From NCBI GenBank assembly GCA_964371945.1, contig CAYJPA010000094.1, forward strand, positions 1 to 21,744: DNA of 21,744 nt, in the 5' to 3' direction. Position 1 is the first letter of the stretch. The number at the start of each line of letters is the position of its first letter. The notes beneath the pieces were generated by a model. That model made no database searches. It was given only the letters and a program-made list of their open reading frames with translations, and was not told where the DNA came from. Positions 1 to 7,037 of this stretch are shown here, piece after piece. Made by a program: the position numbers and the translations under genes. The stretch comes from CAYJPA01 sp964371945 (GTDB lineage Bacteria; Chloroflexota; Chloroflexia; Thermomicrobiales; UBA6265).

Positions 1-189
1 TGGCTTCGTCCCGTTGCGGTATCCGGTCCGGCCCTCCCCGCGCTCATACCGCTCCGCCCCAAGATGCGCACTCATCTCCGTCTCCAGAATCGCCTGCACC
101 GCCCGTTCCACGATCTCCCGCAAGAAGTCTGGATCGTCGATCAGGGTTTGTGCGGCAACGCCGCGATCACTACCATTGCCCATGGCCAT
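1..189 (-). CDS. IS256/Mutator-family transposase, N-terminal part
   Basis: This is the first 63 residues of a transposase that runs off the left edge. It would catalyse DDE-type excision and insertion of the element. The segment LREIVERAVQAILETEM followed by HLGAERYERGEGRTGYRNG is the hallmark N-terminal part of IS256-family transposases. The DDE catalytic core lies outside the window. The ATG at 189 is preceded by GGAGGAG with a six-base spacer; a second in-frame ATG lies at 183. No stop is seen inside the window, so the copy may be intact. Family assignment is confident; whether the element is active cannot be judged. Confidence 0.85.
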   Translation of the reverse strand, partial: MAMGNGSDRGVAAQTLIDDPDFLREIVERAVQAILETEMSAHLGAERYERGEGRTGYRNGTKP

Positions 190-295
190 CGAGTTCTCCT
201 CCATTGATTCGCGTCTCTACACCGCTATCGTGGAGGACGGTGGCCACCTCTGTCATCCCCGCCACCTATCCACAGAACTCTACGGACTCAATCCC
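1..295 (-). mobile_element. IS256-type insertion sequence, cut by left window edge
   Basis: The transposase start (1-189) and the DNA just upstream of it belong to one IS256/Mutator-type element. The outer end is not defined exactly. A stretch around 265-295, read on the minus strand, resembles IS256-type termini with an inner TTCTGTG, but the partner inverted repeat is outside the window, so the right boundary is approximate. Confidence 0.5.
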
Positions 296-410
296 CGAAC
301 CGAGCGAGAACGTTGCCAACGAGCATGATCTCGACGGTTGCATCACCCAACGCCTCGCGACTCTCCAGTCAGCAATGGTCGTTCCGAAAAACCTCGCCGC
401 ATCCGAGGCG

Positions 411-426
411 TGTATGCGGGATTACG
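411..426 (+). promoter_or_regulatory. Possible CRP/FNR-type operator (weak copy)
   Basis: TGTATGCGGGATTACG matches the copy upstream of the redox operon (6926-6941, minus strand) at 13 of 16 positions and keeps GTA-N8-TAC. It lies 216 bases ahead of the nnr start, farther than the other copies, so it is the least certain member. Confidence 0.3.
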
Positions 427-458
427 GACGAGACTCGTCGCCGGTCGTACGGTATCAA

Positions 459-508
459 TGGTCGGACTGACCACACCCGAAGACCCAACGGAAGTCCGAC
501 CAGGTTTT
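459..508 (+). terminator. Possible terminator or attenuator hairpin
   Basis: TGGTCGGACT (459-468) and AGTCCGACCA (493-502) form a perfect 10-bp inverted repeat with a 24-base loop, followed by GG and four T residues (505-508). The long loop is unusual for an intrinsic terminator. There is no clear upstream gene on this strand, so attenuation of nnr is an alternative. Confidence 0.3.
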
Positions 509-519
509 CTCCTCTCTAG

Positions 520-554
520 ATCTGCGCACCAGGGACAAGTCCTGGTGTGCAGAT
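520..554 (+). repeat. 14-bp inverted repeat upstream of nnr
   Basis: ATCTGCGCACCAGG (520-533) pairs with CCTGGTGTGCAGAT (541-554) around the loop GACAAGT. Only one position is not Watson-Crick, and it would be a G-U pair in RNA. No T-tract follows on either strand, so it is not a standard terminator. It sits 87 bases ahead of the nnr start and would be in its leader. Confidence 0.55.
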
Positions 555-641
555 CCTCCTCGCGGTGCCGGATCCAGGTGAACGACGTGTCAGTCTTTGC
601 CGGCCTACGAGGACGTCGAGATGGATTCGAAGGAGGATGCA

Positions 642-1391
642 ATGGCACTCGAGATCAAACAAACCGGTTGTCAACGCTGGGAGATCCCCGCGATCACTGG
701 GGCACAAATGGAACTGATCGACGAGATCATGGTTACTGAGGTCGGGATCGGGTTGGTCCAAATGATGGAACTGGCGGGGCGCAATCTGGCTCATTTTGCT
801 CGCGCTCGGTTTCTCGGAGGAGATCCCCGGGGTAAACGCGTCGTTGTGCTCGCTGGCGCAGGAGGGAATGGGGGAGGCGGTCTGGTCGCCGCTCGTCGAC
901 TTCACGCGTGGTGTGCGAACGTCGAGGTGTGGCTATCGAAGCAGCCGGATGAACATACCGGATTGCCGGGGCACCACCTTCATGCCTTGGAGAAGCTGGG
1001 GGCCGGCATCCATGATCCGAGCGAGGTGACTGCTCTTGGTCCCGCCGATCTGATTGTCGATGCGCTCATTGGATACCGTCTCAACGGGGATCCAAGTGGT
1101 GCGGCCTCGGCGCTCATTGGCGCCGCGAACGCGACCGTCGCTCCGATTCTGAGTCTGGACCTACCGTCCGGTTTGGACGCTACCACCGGCCGAATCTCGA
1201 ACCCCTGCATTCGAGCGACGGCGACGCTCACGTTGGCGCTACCGAAAGTTGGACTCTGGAAACGTGGCGCTCACGAGGTGACCGGCGAACTCTTTTTGAC
1301 TGATATCGGTATCCCTGACGCGGTGTACACGCTACTTGGAATTGAACCTGGTCCGATCTTCGCGAAAGAAGACTTACTGCGAATCGGGTAA
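642..1391 (+). CDS. nnrE: NAD(P)H-hydrate epimerase (YjeF N-terminal family)
   Basis: A 249-residue protein of the YjeF_N family, which epimerises damaged R-NADHX or R-NADPHX to the S form for repair. The nucleotide-binding loop reads GAGGNGGGGLVAARRL (residues 72-87), where the family usually has GxGNNGGDGLVAARxL, so one Asn and the Asp are replaced by Gly. The VDALIG segment, holding the usual catalytic Asp, and DLPSGLDATTG are kept. The C-terminal ADP-dependent dehydratase domain found in bifunctional Nnr proteins is absent. ATG 642 is chosen because AGGAGG lies five bases ahead; an upstream in-frame ATG at 597 lacks such a site. ccdA follows after 40 bases, probably in one transcript. The Gly substitutions leave some doubt about exact activity. 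Confidence 0.75.
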   Translation: MALEIKQTGCQRWEIPAITGAQMELIDEIMVTEVGIGLVQMMELAGRNLAHFARARFLGGDPRGKRVVVLAGAGGNGGGGLVAARRLHAWCANVEVWLSKQPDEHTGLPGHHLHALEKLGAGIHDPSEVTALGPADLIVDALIGYRLNGDPSGAASALIGAANATVAPILSLDLPSGLDATTGRISNPCIRATATLTLALPKVGLWKRGAHEVTGELFLTDIGIPDAVYTLLGIEPGPIFAKEDLLRIG

Positions 1392-1431
1392 GAATCGAAC
1401 GGTCCGCGGTCCCGATCGGTGGAGTATGACC

Positions 1432-2163
1432 ATGTTGCCTCAAATTTCGCTGATTGCCGCGTTCGCGGCGGGCTTGCTGTCCATCACGTCACCCTGTGTC
1501 TTCCCGTTGATTCCGGTCTATCTCGCGCATCTGGCCGGGGTTTCAGATCCGAATGAAGGTCGTGCCAATCGAACCCGGGTACTTGTCAACGCGTTTGCGT
1601 TCGTACTCGGGTTTTCAGCCATTTTCGTGGCACTTGGGGCGTCAATCGGTGCGGCCGGAGGGTTGGTTGGGACCAATCGGGAATGGATCACCCGTATTGG
1701 TGGGGTCTTTATGCTTATCATGGGACTTCACCTGATCGGCGTGCTCAAATTCGGCGTGTTGCAGCGGGAGTATCGATTCGACGTTGCAGGCGGTGCTGGT
1801 GGCAAGGTGGCATCTTCATTTGTCGTCGGAGCCGCATTTGGCGCGGGGTGGACGCCATGCGTCGGTCCGATCCTCGGAACGATCTTGACGATGGCGGCGG
1901 GTCAATCAGACGGCACCCAGGCCGCGACCCTCCTCGCCGTGTACGCGGCCGGGATGGGCATTCCGTTTCTCATGGCGGCCGCGGCGTTCGGGTCCGCTCC
2001 GGCGCTTATTCGGAGGATCAACCAGAGGGTCGAGCTCTTGCACACCGTTGGCGAGGTCGTCATCATTGCGGCCGGCGCAGTGCTTCTGCTCGGGATCTAC
2101 GAACCGATCTTTGCAGAAATCGCGCGTGCTGCCCCGTGGCGTCCATTGGAACCGAATCTGTGA
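1432..2163 (+). CDS. ccdA: CcdA-type transmembrane thiol-disulfide carrier
   Basis: A 243-residue polytopic membrane protein of the CcdA/DsbD-core family. The family passes electrons from cytoplasmic thioredoxin through two membrane cysteines to extracytoplasmic thioredoxin-like proteins, for example in cytochrome c maturation. Both signature cysteines are visible: SPCVFPLIPVYLAHLAG (Cys22) and GWTPCVGPILG (Cys143), with about six hydrophobic segments. Length fits a stand-alone CcdA. ATG 1432 has GGAG seven bases ahead; ATG 1426 in the same frame is too close to it. It follows nnr and ends 11 bases from the convergent HD-GYP gene. Likely partners are the TlpA-like proteins at 5021-5671 or 20739-21332. 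A second CcdA-like gene begins at 21329. Confidence 0.88.
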   Translation: MLPQISLIAAFAAGLLSITSPCVFPLIPVYLAHLAGVSDPNEGRANRTRVLVNAFAFVLGFSAIFVALGASIGAAGGLVGTNREWITRIGGVFMLIMGLHLIGVLKFGVLQREYRFDVAGGAGGKVASSFVVGAAFGAGWTPCVGPILGTILTMAAGQSDGTQAATLLAVYAAGMGIPFLMAAAAFGSAPALIRRINQRVELLHTVGEVVIIAAGAVLLLGIYEPIFAEIARAAPWRPLEPNL

Positions 2164-2174
2164 TGGCCCGTCAA

Positions 2175-3689
2175 TCAATGCGAAAGACAGTATGCGAATT
2201 GCAGCCTTCCTTCGATGGAGTCTGACTCGATCAAGTCCTTGAGCGCTGCAACCACCTCGCCGTCGAACTTCGTTCCCGCGTCTCGGGTTATTTCGTGAAG
2301 GGCCGCGTCCGGCGTCATGCCTGCACGATACGGACGATCAGAGGTCAGGGCGTCGTAGACGTCGGCGACCGCCATGATCCGAGCGCCCGCGCTGAGATCT
2401 GGACCATGGAGAGCGTCGGGATAACCGGATCCGTCAAGGCGCTCGTGATGATGGCGCAGGAGATTCGCCGCACGCCGCAGTTCCGGAACGCTATAGGCGA
2501 TCTCCCAGGATCGCATCGCATGGGTCTCCATAATGGCTCGCTCTTCATCGGTGAAGCGGCCCGGCTTGAGCAAGACCGCATCAGGAATGCCGATTTTGCC
2601 CACGTCGTGAAGATGCGCCGCCAGTTCGAGAATCCGGCGCCTTCGCCTACTCCAGCCCAGATGCTGGGCAATCGCCATGCAATACGCCGCGACTCGATCC
2701 GAGTGCCCCTTCGTGTAGGCGTCTCGCGCGTCGAGTGCTGAAGACAGCGCACAGGCTGTGCCGGCTAATGACTCCTCACTCTGTTTTTGCATGCGCACCG
2801 CGAGCGAAGCCGTTACCAGCGCGCTGAGTCCCGCCACGAGCCCCGTGAACCCAAATCGCTGCCACGATTCAGTCAATGCGAAGGCAGAGATCGTCAAGGC
2901 CATGTAGCGAAAGAACGCGGATAGAATGAGACCGCGCAACGATCCGATCGCCCCCATCCCCGCGACGCTTGTTGCCAGGATGACGACAATTGCCGTATCT
3001 GCCGTCATGAACCCAGCCGACCGAAGAAGCGCCGGCCCCATGTTGGCCAGCGCATTGGCTGGGGCATTTATGGGCCAGTATTCAGCCGAAAGCACTGTCC
3101 CGAACCAACCGATAGCGACCAAAAAGCCAATTGACTCCCAGAGATCACGCTGCTTGTTACGACTGAGCAGCAGAGCAACGAAGGCCGCCATCCATCCGAT
3201 CATGATGAGCCGGGGAACAACAGGTCCGCTCGTCGCAAGCAGTTCTCCACAGAGCAAAAGCGTTGCGATGAGCGCGACGCGTTCTATGGCAGAAATCGGC
3301 TGACGACGGCGAAATGCGTGATCGACCCCGACACTGATTGCGCCGAGAAGAACGGCGATGCTGAGTCCAAACTGGATATGCGCGGCAAGGAGAAGCCCGT
3401 ACGTCACCGCAAAGGATGTGCCGTCGTGGGCACGAAACGCGATTGCCTCGACCCCGATGACCGCGAACAATAGCACGACGATCTCGCCGGCAAGTTCAAT
3501 GTCGTAATTCGCCCGCGCCGCGAAGACAATGGCGCCGAGAATCGTCGAGTAGCCGACGATTAGGTTGACCGAGCGGATCAGCCCATCCAAGAGATTTTGG
3601 GCTTGCGTGGCGCGAGACAGAGTGATCGGAACGAAGCTCCGATTCGACCGCCAGCGAGAGAGATAGACCATTCCTGCTCCGAGGACCAC
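2175..3689 (-). CDS. Membrane-anchored HD-GYP domain phosphodiesterase
   Basis: A 504-residue protein with a hydrophobic N-terminal half of several membrane segments (about residues 1-290) and a C-terminal HD-GYP domain. HD-GYP proteins hydrolyse cyclic di-GMP or related dinucleotides with a metal centre. Key residues are present: HDVGKIGIP (His361-Asp362), THAMRSWEI, HHHERLDGSGYP (about 413-424, with the GYP signature) and the ADVYDALTSDRPYR block. I see no GGDEF or named sensor domain; the membrane part resembles a MASE-like sensor only in general shape. The GTG at 3689 has a weak ribosome site, and an in-frame ATG at 3671 preceded by GGAG is an equally good start. It stands 117 bases downstream of the DUF3179 gene, past a possible terminator, so it probably has its own promoter. 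Confidence 0.88.
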   Translation of the reverse strand: MVLGAGMVYLSRWRSNRSFVPITLSRATQAQNLLDGLIRSVNLIVGYSTILGAIVFAARANYDIELAGEIVVLLFAVIGVEAIAFRAHDGTSFAVTYGLLLAAHIQFGLSIAVLLGAISVGVDHAFRRRQPISAIERVALIATLLLCGELLATSGPVVPRLIMIGWMAAFVALLLSRNKQRDLWESIGFLVAIGWFGTVLSAEYWPINAPANALANMGPALLRSAGFMTADTAIVVILATSVAGMGAIGSLRGLILSAFFRYMALTISAFALTESWQRFGFTGLVAGLSALVTASLAVRMQKQSEESLAGTACALSSALDARDAYTKGHSDRVAAYCMAIAQHLGWSRRRRRILELAAHLHDVGKIGIPDAVLLKPGRFTDEERAIMETHAMRSWEIAYSVPELRRAANLLRHHHERLDGSGYPDALHGPDLSAGARIMAVADVYDALTSDRPYRAGMTPDAALHEITRDAGTKFDGEVVAALKDLIESDSIEGRLQFAYCLSH

Positions 3690-3789
3690 TTACCTTACTG
3701 GTCATTAAGCGTTCCCTCGATCTTGCGGACCTGCAACGGTCTGATCGATCCCCCATATGTCACTATGAGGTAGGCGGAAGCGCAATGTG

Positions 3790-3806
3790 AAAGGCGGGCC
3801 CGCCCG
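3790..3806 (-). terminator. Possible intrinsic terminator after DUF3179 gene
   Basis: The palindrome GGCGGGCCCGCC (3793-3804) lies just past the stop codon of the minus-strand redox operon and is followed on that strand by TTTC. The T-run is short, so termination efficiency is uncertain. Confidence 0.4.
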
Positions 3807-5024
3807 TCAGAGCTCACCGAGTTTCGAATCGGGATAGGACGCGGCCCAGGCGAACCAGAAGACGACGACGTGAGAGATCGGCACCAGTTGCTGTCCTATG
3901 AGCTGGCCTTCGACGGCCTGGCCGGTGACATCCCAGATCGAGCCGGTCTCGTTGTCCACAAACTGGTCTTCGCCACTCACGGTGAATGTGAGCGGTCTAT
4001 CTTCAATCCGCGGTACGAAGACCCCGACCTGACCGACATCTCGAGATTCCGCGATCTCGGACTGATCCAGAGCCGACCGCGAGCCGGGAGAAACGAGGAT
4101 GACGAAATCGCTGCCGCCAATCGAGTCAGCCAGCGTCCGAGCCTCCAATGGTTCCGACAAGAGATAGGCGGCAGAGTCGCCGTTGATCGTAAGACCAATG
4201 ACTCGGTCCATCGGTCTTAGGCGGCCATCCACTGGGCCGTCGTAAAGAAAGGGTGACGATCCGACATTGTCATACCCCACATACGGGTTGCGGCCGTATG
4301 GCCGCGAAAATCCTGTCTCACGAGACAACACGTCGCCGGCCGGGTAAGCGAGTTTGAACGCTGACCAACCAATGATCTGCGCGGGGTATGGCGTCAACAC
4401 TTTTCCAGTCAACTCCCCAACGATCGCTTCTCCGGTCAGTTGCTGCCACCACGACTCGGTCTGCCGATCCCACATCACGAGATCGCTGAGCCGGAGATTC
4501 CCGGTCGTGCCAAAGTCATATACCGGCCCGCCCGGATCAATTTGGCGATCGAATGCGATCGCGGTATTGCAAAGCGGGCAGAACGTGACAAGCACCGGCT
4601 TGCCGGCGATCTCGTCATTGACGATCTCGTGCCAGATCAGGATCTGCAATGGATAGGCTCTGGCTGTGCCATCCCCGGTAACAGCGATTACCGGCTCCTC
4701 CGCTCCAAGCCAGGTGTCGGCATCCGCGATCGAGGTGTAAACGGGAGCGTCGATCGGAGGAATCCCGTCGCGAGGCGGGCCTCCAGGACTGAACTCACCC
4801 AGCGAAACGCTATGTTTCGAAAAATCAGTGAGCCATCCGCTTGTTGACACTCGGAGTGTGTCGTTCCCATCGCTGGGCGTACCAGCGGCAAGGCCAATAC
4901 TGGACGAACCTCCACTCCTGGCTATCATGCCAATTCCCGCGAGTGTGATCAGCGCCGAACCGCCCGCAAGCACGCGGCGGCGATTGATTCCTGAAAAGGT
5001 GCTGGAGATCGGTGACATGGTCAT
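3807..5024 (-). CDS. DUF3179-family exported protein with CxxC
   Basis: A 405-residue protein recognised as DUF3179 by the segments AYPLQILIWHEIVND and LVTFCPLCNTAIAFDR, followed by LSDLVMWDRQTESWW and the GVRP-like block here reading RNPYVGYDN. The biochemical role of the family is not established. The N-terminus has NRRRVLAGG followed by a hydrophobic stretch (residues 14-35), consistent with a Tat signal and export of a folded protein. Cys149 and Cys152 form a CxxC, which fits its TlpA-like neighbour as a thiol partner (inference). Its ATG overlaps the tlpA stop codon (ATGA), so the two are translationally coupled. A second ATG at 5018 has better spacing from AAGGAGG and may be the true start. 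Confidence 0.85.
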   Translation of the reverse strand: MTMSPISSTFSGINRRRVLAGGSALITLAGIGMIARSGGSSSIGLAAGTPSDGNDTLRVSTSGWLTDFSKHSVSLGEFSPGGPPRDGIPPIDAPVYTSIADADTWLGAEEPVIAVTGDGTARAYPLQILIWHEIVNDEIAGKPVLVTFCPLCNTAIAFDRQIDPGGPVYDFGTTGNLRLSDLVMWDRQTESWWQQLTGEAIVGELTGKVLTPYPAQIIGWSAFKLAYPAGDVLSRETGFSRPYGRNPYVGYDNVGSSPFLYDGPVDGRLRPMDRVIGLTINGDSAAYLLSEPLEARTLADSIGGSDFVILVSPGSRSALDQSEIAESRDVGQVGVFVPRIEDRPLTFTVSGEDQFVDNETGSIWDVTGQAVEGQLIGQQLVPISHVVVFWFAWAASYPDSKLGEL

Positions 5025-5671
5025 ATTCCTCCTTGTCCAGACGCCACGTTGGTGCGACCGGCATCAGCCGGAGCGATCAAGGGACGAACAATGTCGTCCA
5101 TCTCGGGTGGCGTCAGAACACCGTAACGAACGAACGCGATCATCCCATCCTCGTCGATGAGGTACGTGGTCGGCATCGAGAAGATGGTGTACGCCTCGGT
5201 GACATCTCGATCGGAATCGAGAAGGAGCAGGTAGCGGATATCAGTCTGCTTCGCGAAGGTTGCGGCCTGGTCCCGCGATTCACCGACATTGATCCCAGCG
5301 ACAACTAATTGATCGCCATATCGATTCGACAGTTGCTGCATCGCCGGCATTTCGGACACGCAGAAAATGCACCAGGTCGCCCAAAAGTTGAGGAAGACTG
5401 GACGACCACGCAGATCAGAGAGCCGAACCATATCTCCGTCGAGTGTCTGCAACAGAAAATTCGGCGCTGCCTGTCCAATTTTCAGGCCGGTCACGAGGTC
5501 GACCTCGCTCGAGCTGTCAATTGCAACTTGATCGACGATGCCATAGGGACTGGCATCATGCTGCCATGGTTTGACAAACAAGAGGGCCGCCGCAACGAGA
5601 AGGCACGCGGACGCGAGGGCGAGGATCTGTGTTTGGTTGAGTCGTCGGTTACGTTGGACCGTTGTGTCCAT
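5021..5671 (-). CDS. TlpA/ResA-like membrane-anchored thioredoxin
   Basis: A 216-residue protein with one N-terminal membrane anchor (about residues 15-34) and an extracytoplasmic TlpA-like thioredoxin domain (about 64-200). The active site is NFWATWCIFC (Cys101-Cys104), with the cis-proline segment SMPTTYLID downstream. Such proteins reduce exported protein disulfides, commonly using electrons from CcdA. The start at 5671 is chosen because GGAG lies seven bases ahead; the open frame extends upstream to 5746 without a better site. It is third in the operon after the glutaredoxin-like and CRP-like genes, 103 bases from the latter, and overlaps the DUF3179 gene by four bases. Confidence 0.9.
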   Translation of the reverse strand: MDTTVQRNRRLNQTQILALASACLLVAAALLFVKPWQHDASPYGIVDQVAIDSSSEVDLVTGLKIGQAAPNFLLQTLDGDMVRLSDLRGRPVFLNFWATWCIFCVSEMPAMQQLSNRYGDQLVVAGINVGESRDQAATFAKQTDIRYLLLLDSDRDVTEAYTIFSMPTTYLIDEDGMIAFVRYGVLTPPEMDDIVRPLIAPADAGRTNVASGQGGI

Positions 5672-5774
5672 GTCGGTCTCCGGGGGAACGTCAATGTACT
5701 CGACGACCTCGACAGCCAGTCGAAACTTTGTCGTTCTGTCGCGCATGCCTTCGAAAATGGTCCCTTGGACTGGC

Positions 5775-6548
5775 CTATTTTTCTATCAACGCTTGCAGCT
5801 TATCCGGCTCAAGCAGGCGAATCCGCCGTGGCTCCACCGCGACCAAACCATCAGTCCGGAATCGGCCAAGCGCCTGGCTGACAGTCTCCCGGTACGTTCC
5901 GATCCGCTGGGCGATCTCTTCATGACTGAATCCGGAAACAACGCCGTAGGCATCAACATGTTTGATGAGGAACGCCGCAAGGCGTGCGGGCACACTATGG
6001 AACGCCAAGGATTCGAGCTCTTCTTCCCGCTGCTGAAGACGCTTCCCCATCTCGGACATGAAACTCAGCGCCACTTCTGGATTCCCGCGTATCAACGTCT
6101 TGAGGTCGGATCTGCTCAAGACGCACAACAGACAGCCCTCCGCGGCCTCAGCAAAGCAGCCATACATCGCCTGGCCGACCAATCCCATTTCCCCAAAAAT
6201 GGTGTGTGCTTCGAGCCGGGCGACCACGAGTTTGCGACCGTCAGGCGCGAGCCGGTACAGATTGACAGCGCCGCGCTTGAGAATGTAGATCACTTCACCG
6301 GCTTCGTCGGGCGTATAGAACACGCGCCCCGCCTCGCACGAGATCATCGTCGTATTCTGCGAAAGCCAGTCTTGCTCAGCGTTGGTAAGGGTCGCGAACA
6401 CGTCGGTTTCCCGAAGGTAGCTGAGCTTCGCGGCAATATCCTCGGGCGAAGCGGCTGTCGAAGCGGCGCCTCGTCCTGACCTTCTGATGCCAGTTCCCCG
6501 GCGGGTCAGTCCAGCCAATTTCTGGGAAAACGTGGGTGTCCGTTCCAT
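5775..6548 (-). CDS. CRP/FNR-family transcription regulator
   Basis: A 257-residue regulator with an N-terminal cyclic-nucleotide-binding-type beta roll (about 45-160), a dimer helix and a C-terminal winged helix. The helix-turn-helix reads EEIAQRIGTYRETVSQALGR; the RETV of the recognition helix matches CRP, with Gln where CRP has Arg185. The phosphate-binding cassette reads FGEMGLVGQAMYGC, so the Arg-Ser pair that holds cAMP in E. coli CRP is missing, and three cysteines fall within GCFAEAAEGCLLC. Classical cAMP response is therefore unlikely; redox sensing is an inference. The ATG at 6548 has GGAGG nine bases ahead. It lies 28 bases after the glutaredoxin-like gene. A CRP-type dyad at 6926-6941 precedes the operon, so autoregulation is plausible. 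Confidence 0.9.
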   Translation of the reverse strand: MERTPTFSQKLAGLTRRGTGIRRSGRGAASTAASPEDIAAKLSYLRETDVFATLTNAEQDWLSQNTTMISCEAGRVFYTPDEAGEVIYILKRGAVNLYRLAPDGRKLVVARLEAHTIFGEMGLVGQAMYGCFAEAAEGCLLCVLSRSDLKTLIRGNPEVALSFMSEMGKRLQQREEELESLAFHSVPARLAAFLIKHVDAYGVVSGFSHEEIAQRIGTYRETVSQALGRFRTDGLVAVEPRRIRLLEPDKLQALIEK

Positions 6549-6576
6549 GTTCCGAATCCTCCGAAAGGTTGAGTAC

Positions 6577-6852
6577 TTACCTCGGAGCGTTCGCCAGCAG
6601 CTCGAGCAACCAGGGCTCCTCCGGGTTTCCGAGGCTAACCACCCGCCCGTCAATGCGGTACGTTGGTACGGCGAATATCGAATCCGGTCGAATAACAGCC
6701 GGGTCGCTCAAATCGATCAGCCGGACGTCGACGCCGGTCAGATGCAACGCTCGCACGCGCTCCGCCATCCGGATTGCCGTTTCACAACCAAAGCAAAAGG
6801 GCAACACAAAGATCTCGAGAATTCGGCGTCCGTTGCCCACTGAGAGTCTCAC
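6577..6852 (-). CDS. Small glutaredoxin/thioredoxin-like protein
   Basis: A 91-residue thioredoxin-fold protein. The beta-strand EIFVLP leads into FCFGCETA (Cys20-Cys23), and FAVPTYRIDGRVVSLG carries the cis-proline expected to face the active site. No signal peptide is visible, so it is probably cytoplasmic. It begins the minus-strand operon followed by the CRP-like regulator, TlpA and DUF3179. The start is uncertain: GTG 6852 has GGGGAG about twelve bases ahead, while the longest frame begins at a TTG at 6882 with no ribosome site. It may be a reductase partner or a sensor protein for the regulator (inference). Confidence 0.75.
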   Translation of the reverse strand: MRLSVGNGRRILEIFVLPFCFGCETAIRMAERVRALHLTGVDVRLIDLSDPAVIRPDSIFAVPTYRIDGRVVSLGNPEEPWLLELLANAPR

Positions 6853-6925
6853 TTTCGATGCTCGCTCCCCGGCAGATGCCAAGGATTGCTATATCACGAA
6901 GGTATCACCTCGATGCCCAGATCGG

Positions 6926-6941
6926 CGTAATCAAGCTTACA
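6926..6941 (-). promoter_or_regulatory. CRP/FNR-type operator in divergent promoter region
   Basis: On the minus strand this reads TGTAAGCTTGATTACG, matching TGTAAG-N6-TAC. It lies 74 bases ahead of the glutaredoxin-like gene and 96 bases ahead of the divergent TVP38 gene, so it could serve both. The downstream operon encodes the CRP-like regulator itself. Confidence 0.6.
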
Positions 6942-7037
6942 AGGCACGCGAATTCATAAAGGTAGAACGAGAGAAGAGGAAGTTCACATGCCCAGCCAGC
7001 GTTTCAGATGTGACTGGCAAAACGTGATCCGAGCACC

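Larger units (their letters stand above)
390..554 (+). other. Inverted-repeat-rich leader between IS256 and nnr
   Basis: About 450 bases separate the transposase start from the next gene, and I see no convincing gene there. Four inverted repeats lie close together: 392-408 (5-bp arms CCTCG/CGAGG), 427-439 (GACGAG/CTCGTC), 459-502 (10-bp arms) and 520-554 (14-bp arms). A possible CRP-type site at 411-426 overlaps the group. The cluster may be a structured leader RNA of the nnr-ccdA transcript or the remnant of a mobile-element end. I recognise no known RNA family. Confidence 0.4.

Noticed and set aside
338..739. Open frames between the IS256 end and nnr on both strands
   Set aside because: They have no ribosome sites, poor protein character, and overlap inverted repeats or the nnr start.
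3496..3756. Minus-strand 86-codon frame at the HD-GYP start
   Set aside because: It overlaps the N-terminal membrane region of the HD-GYP protein in another frame and has low-complexity Arg/Ser-rich sequence.
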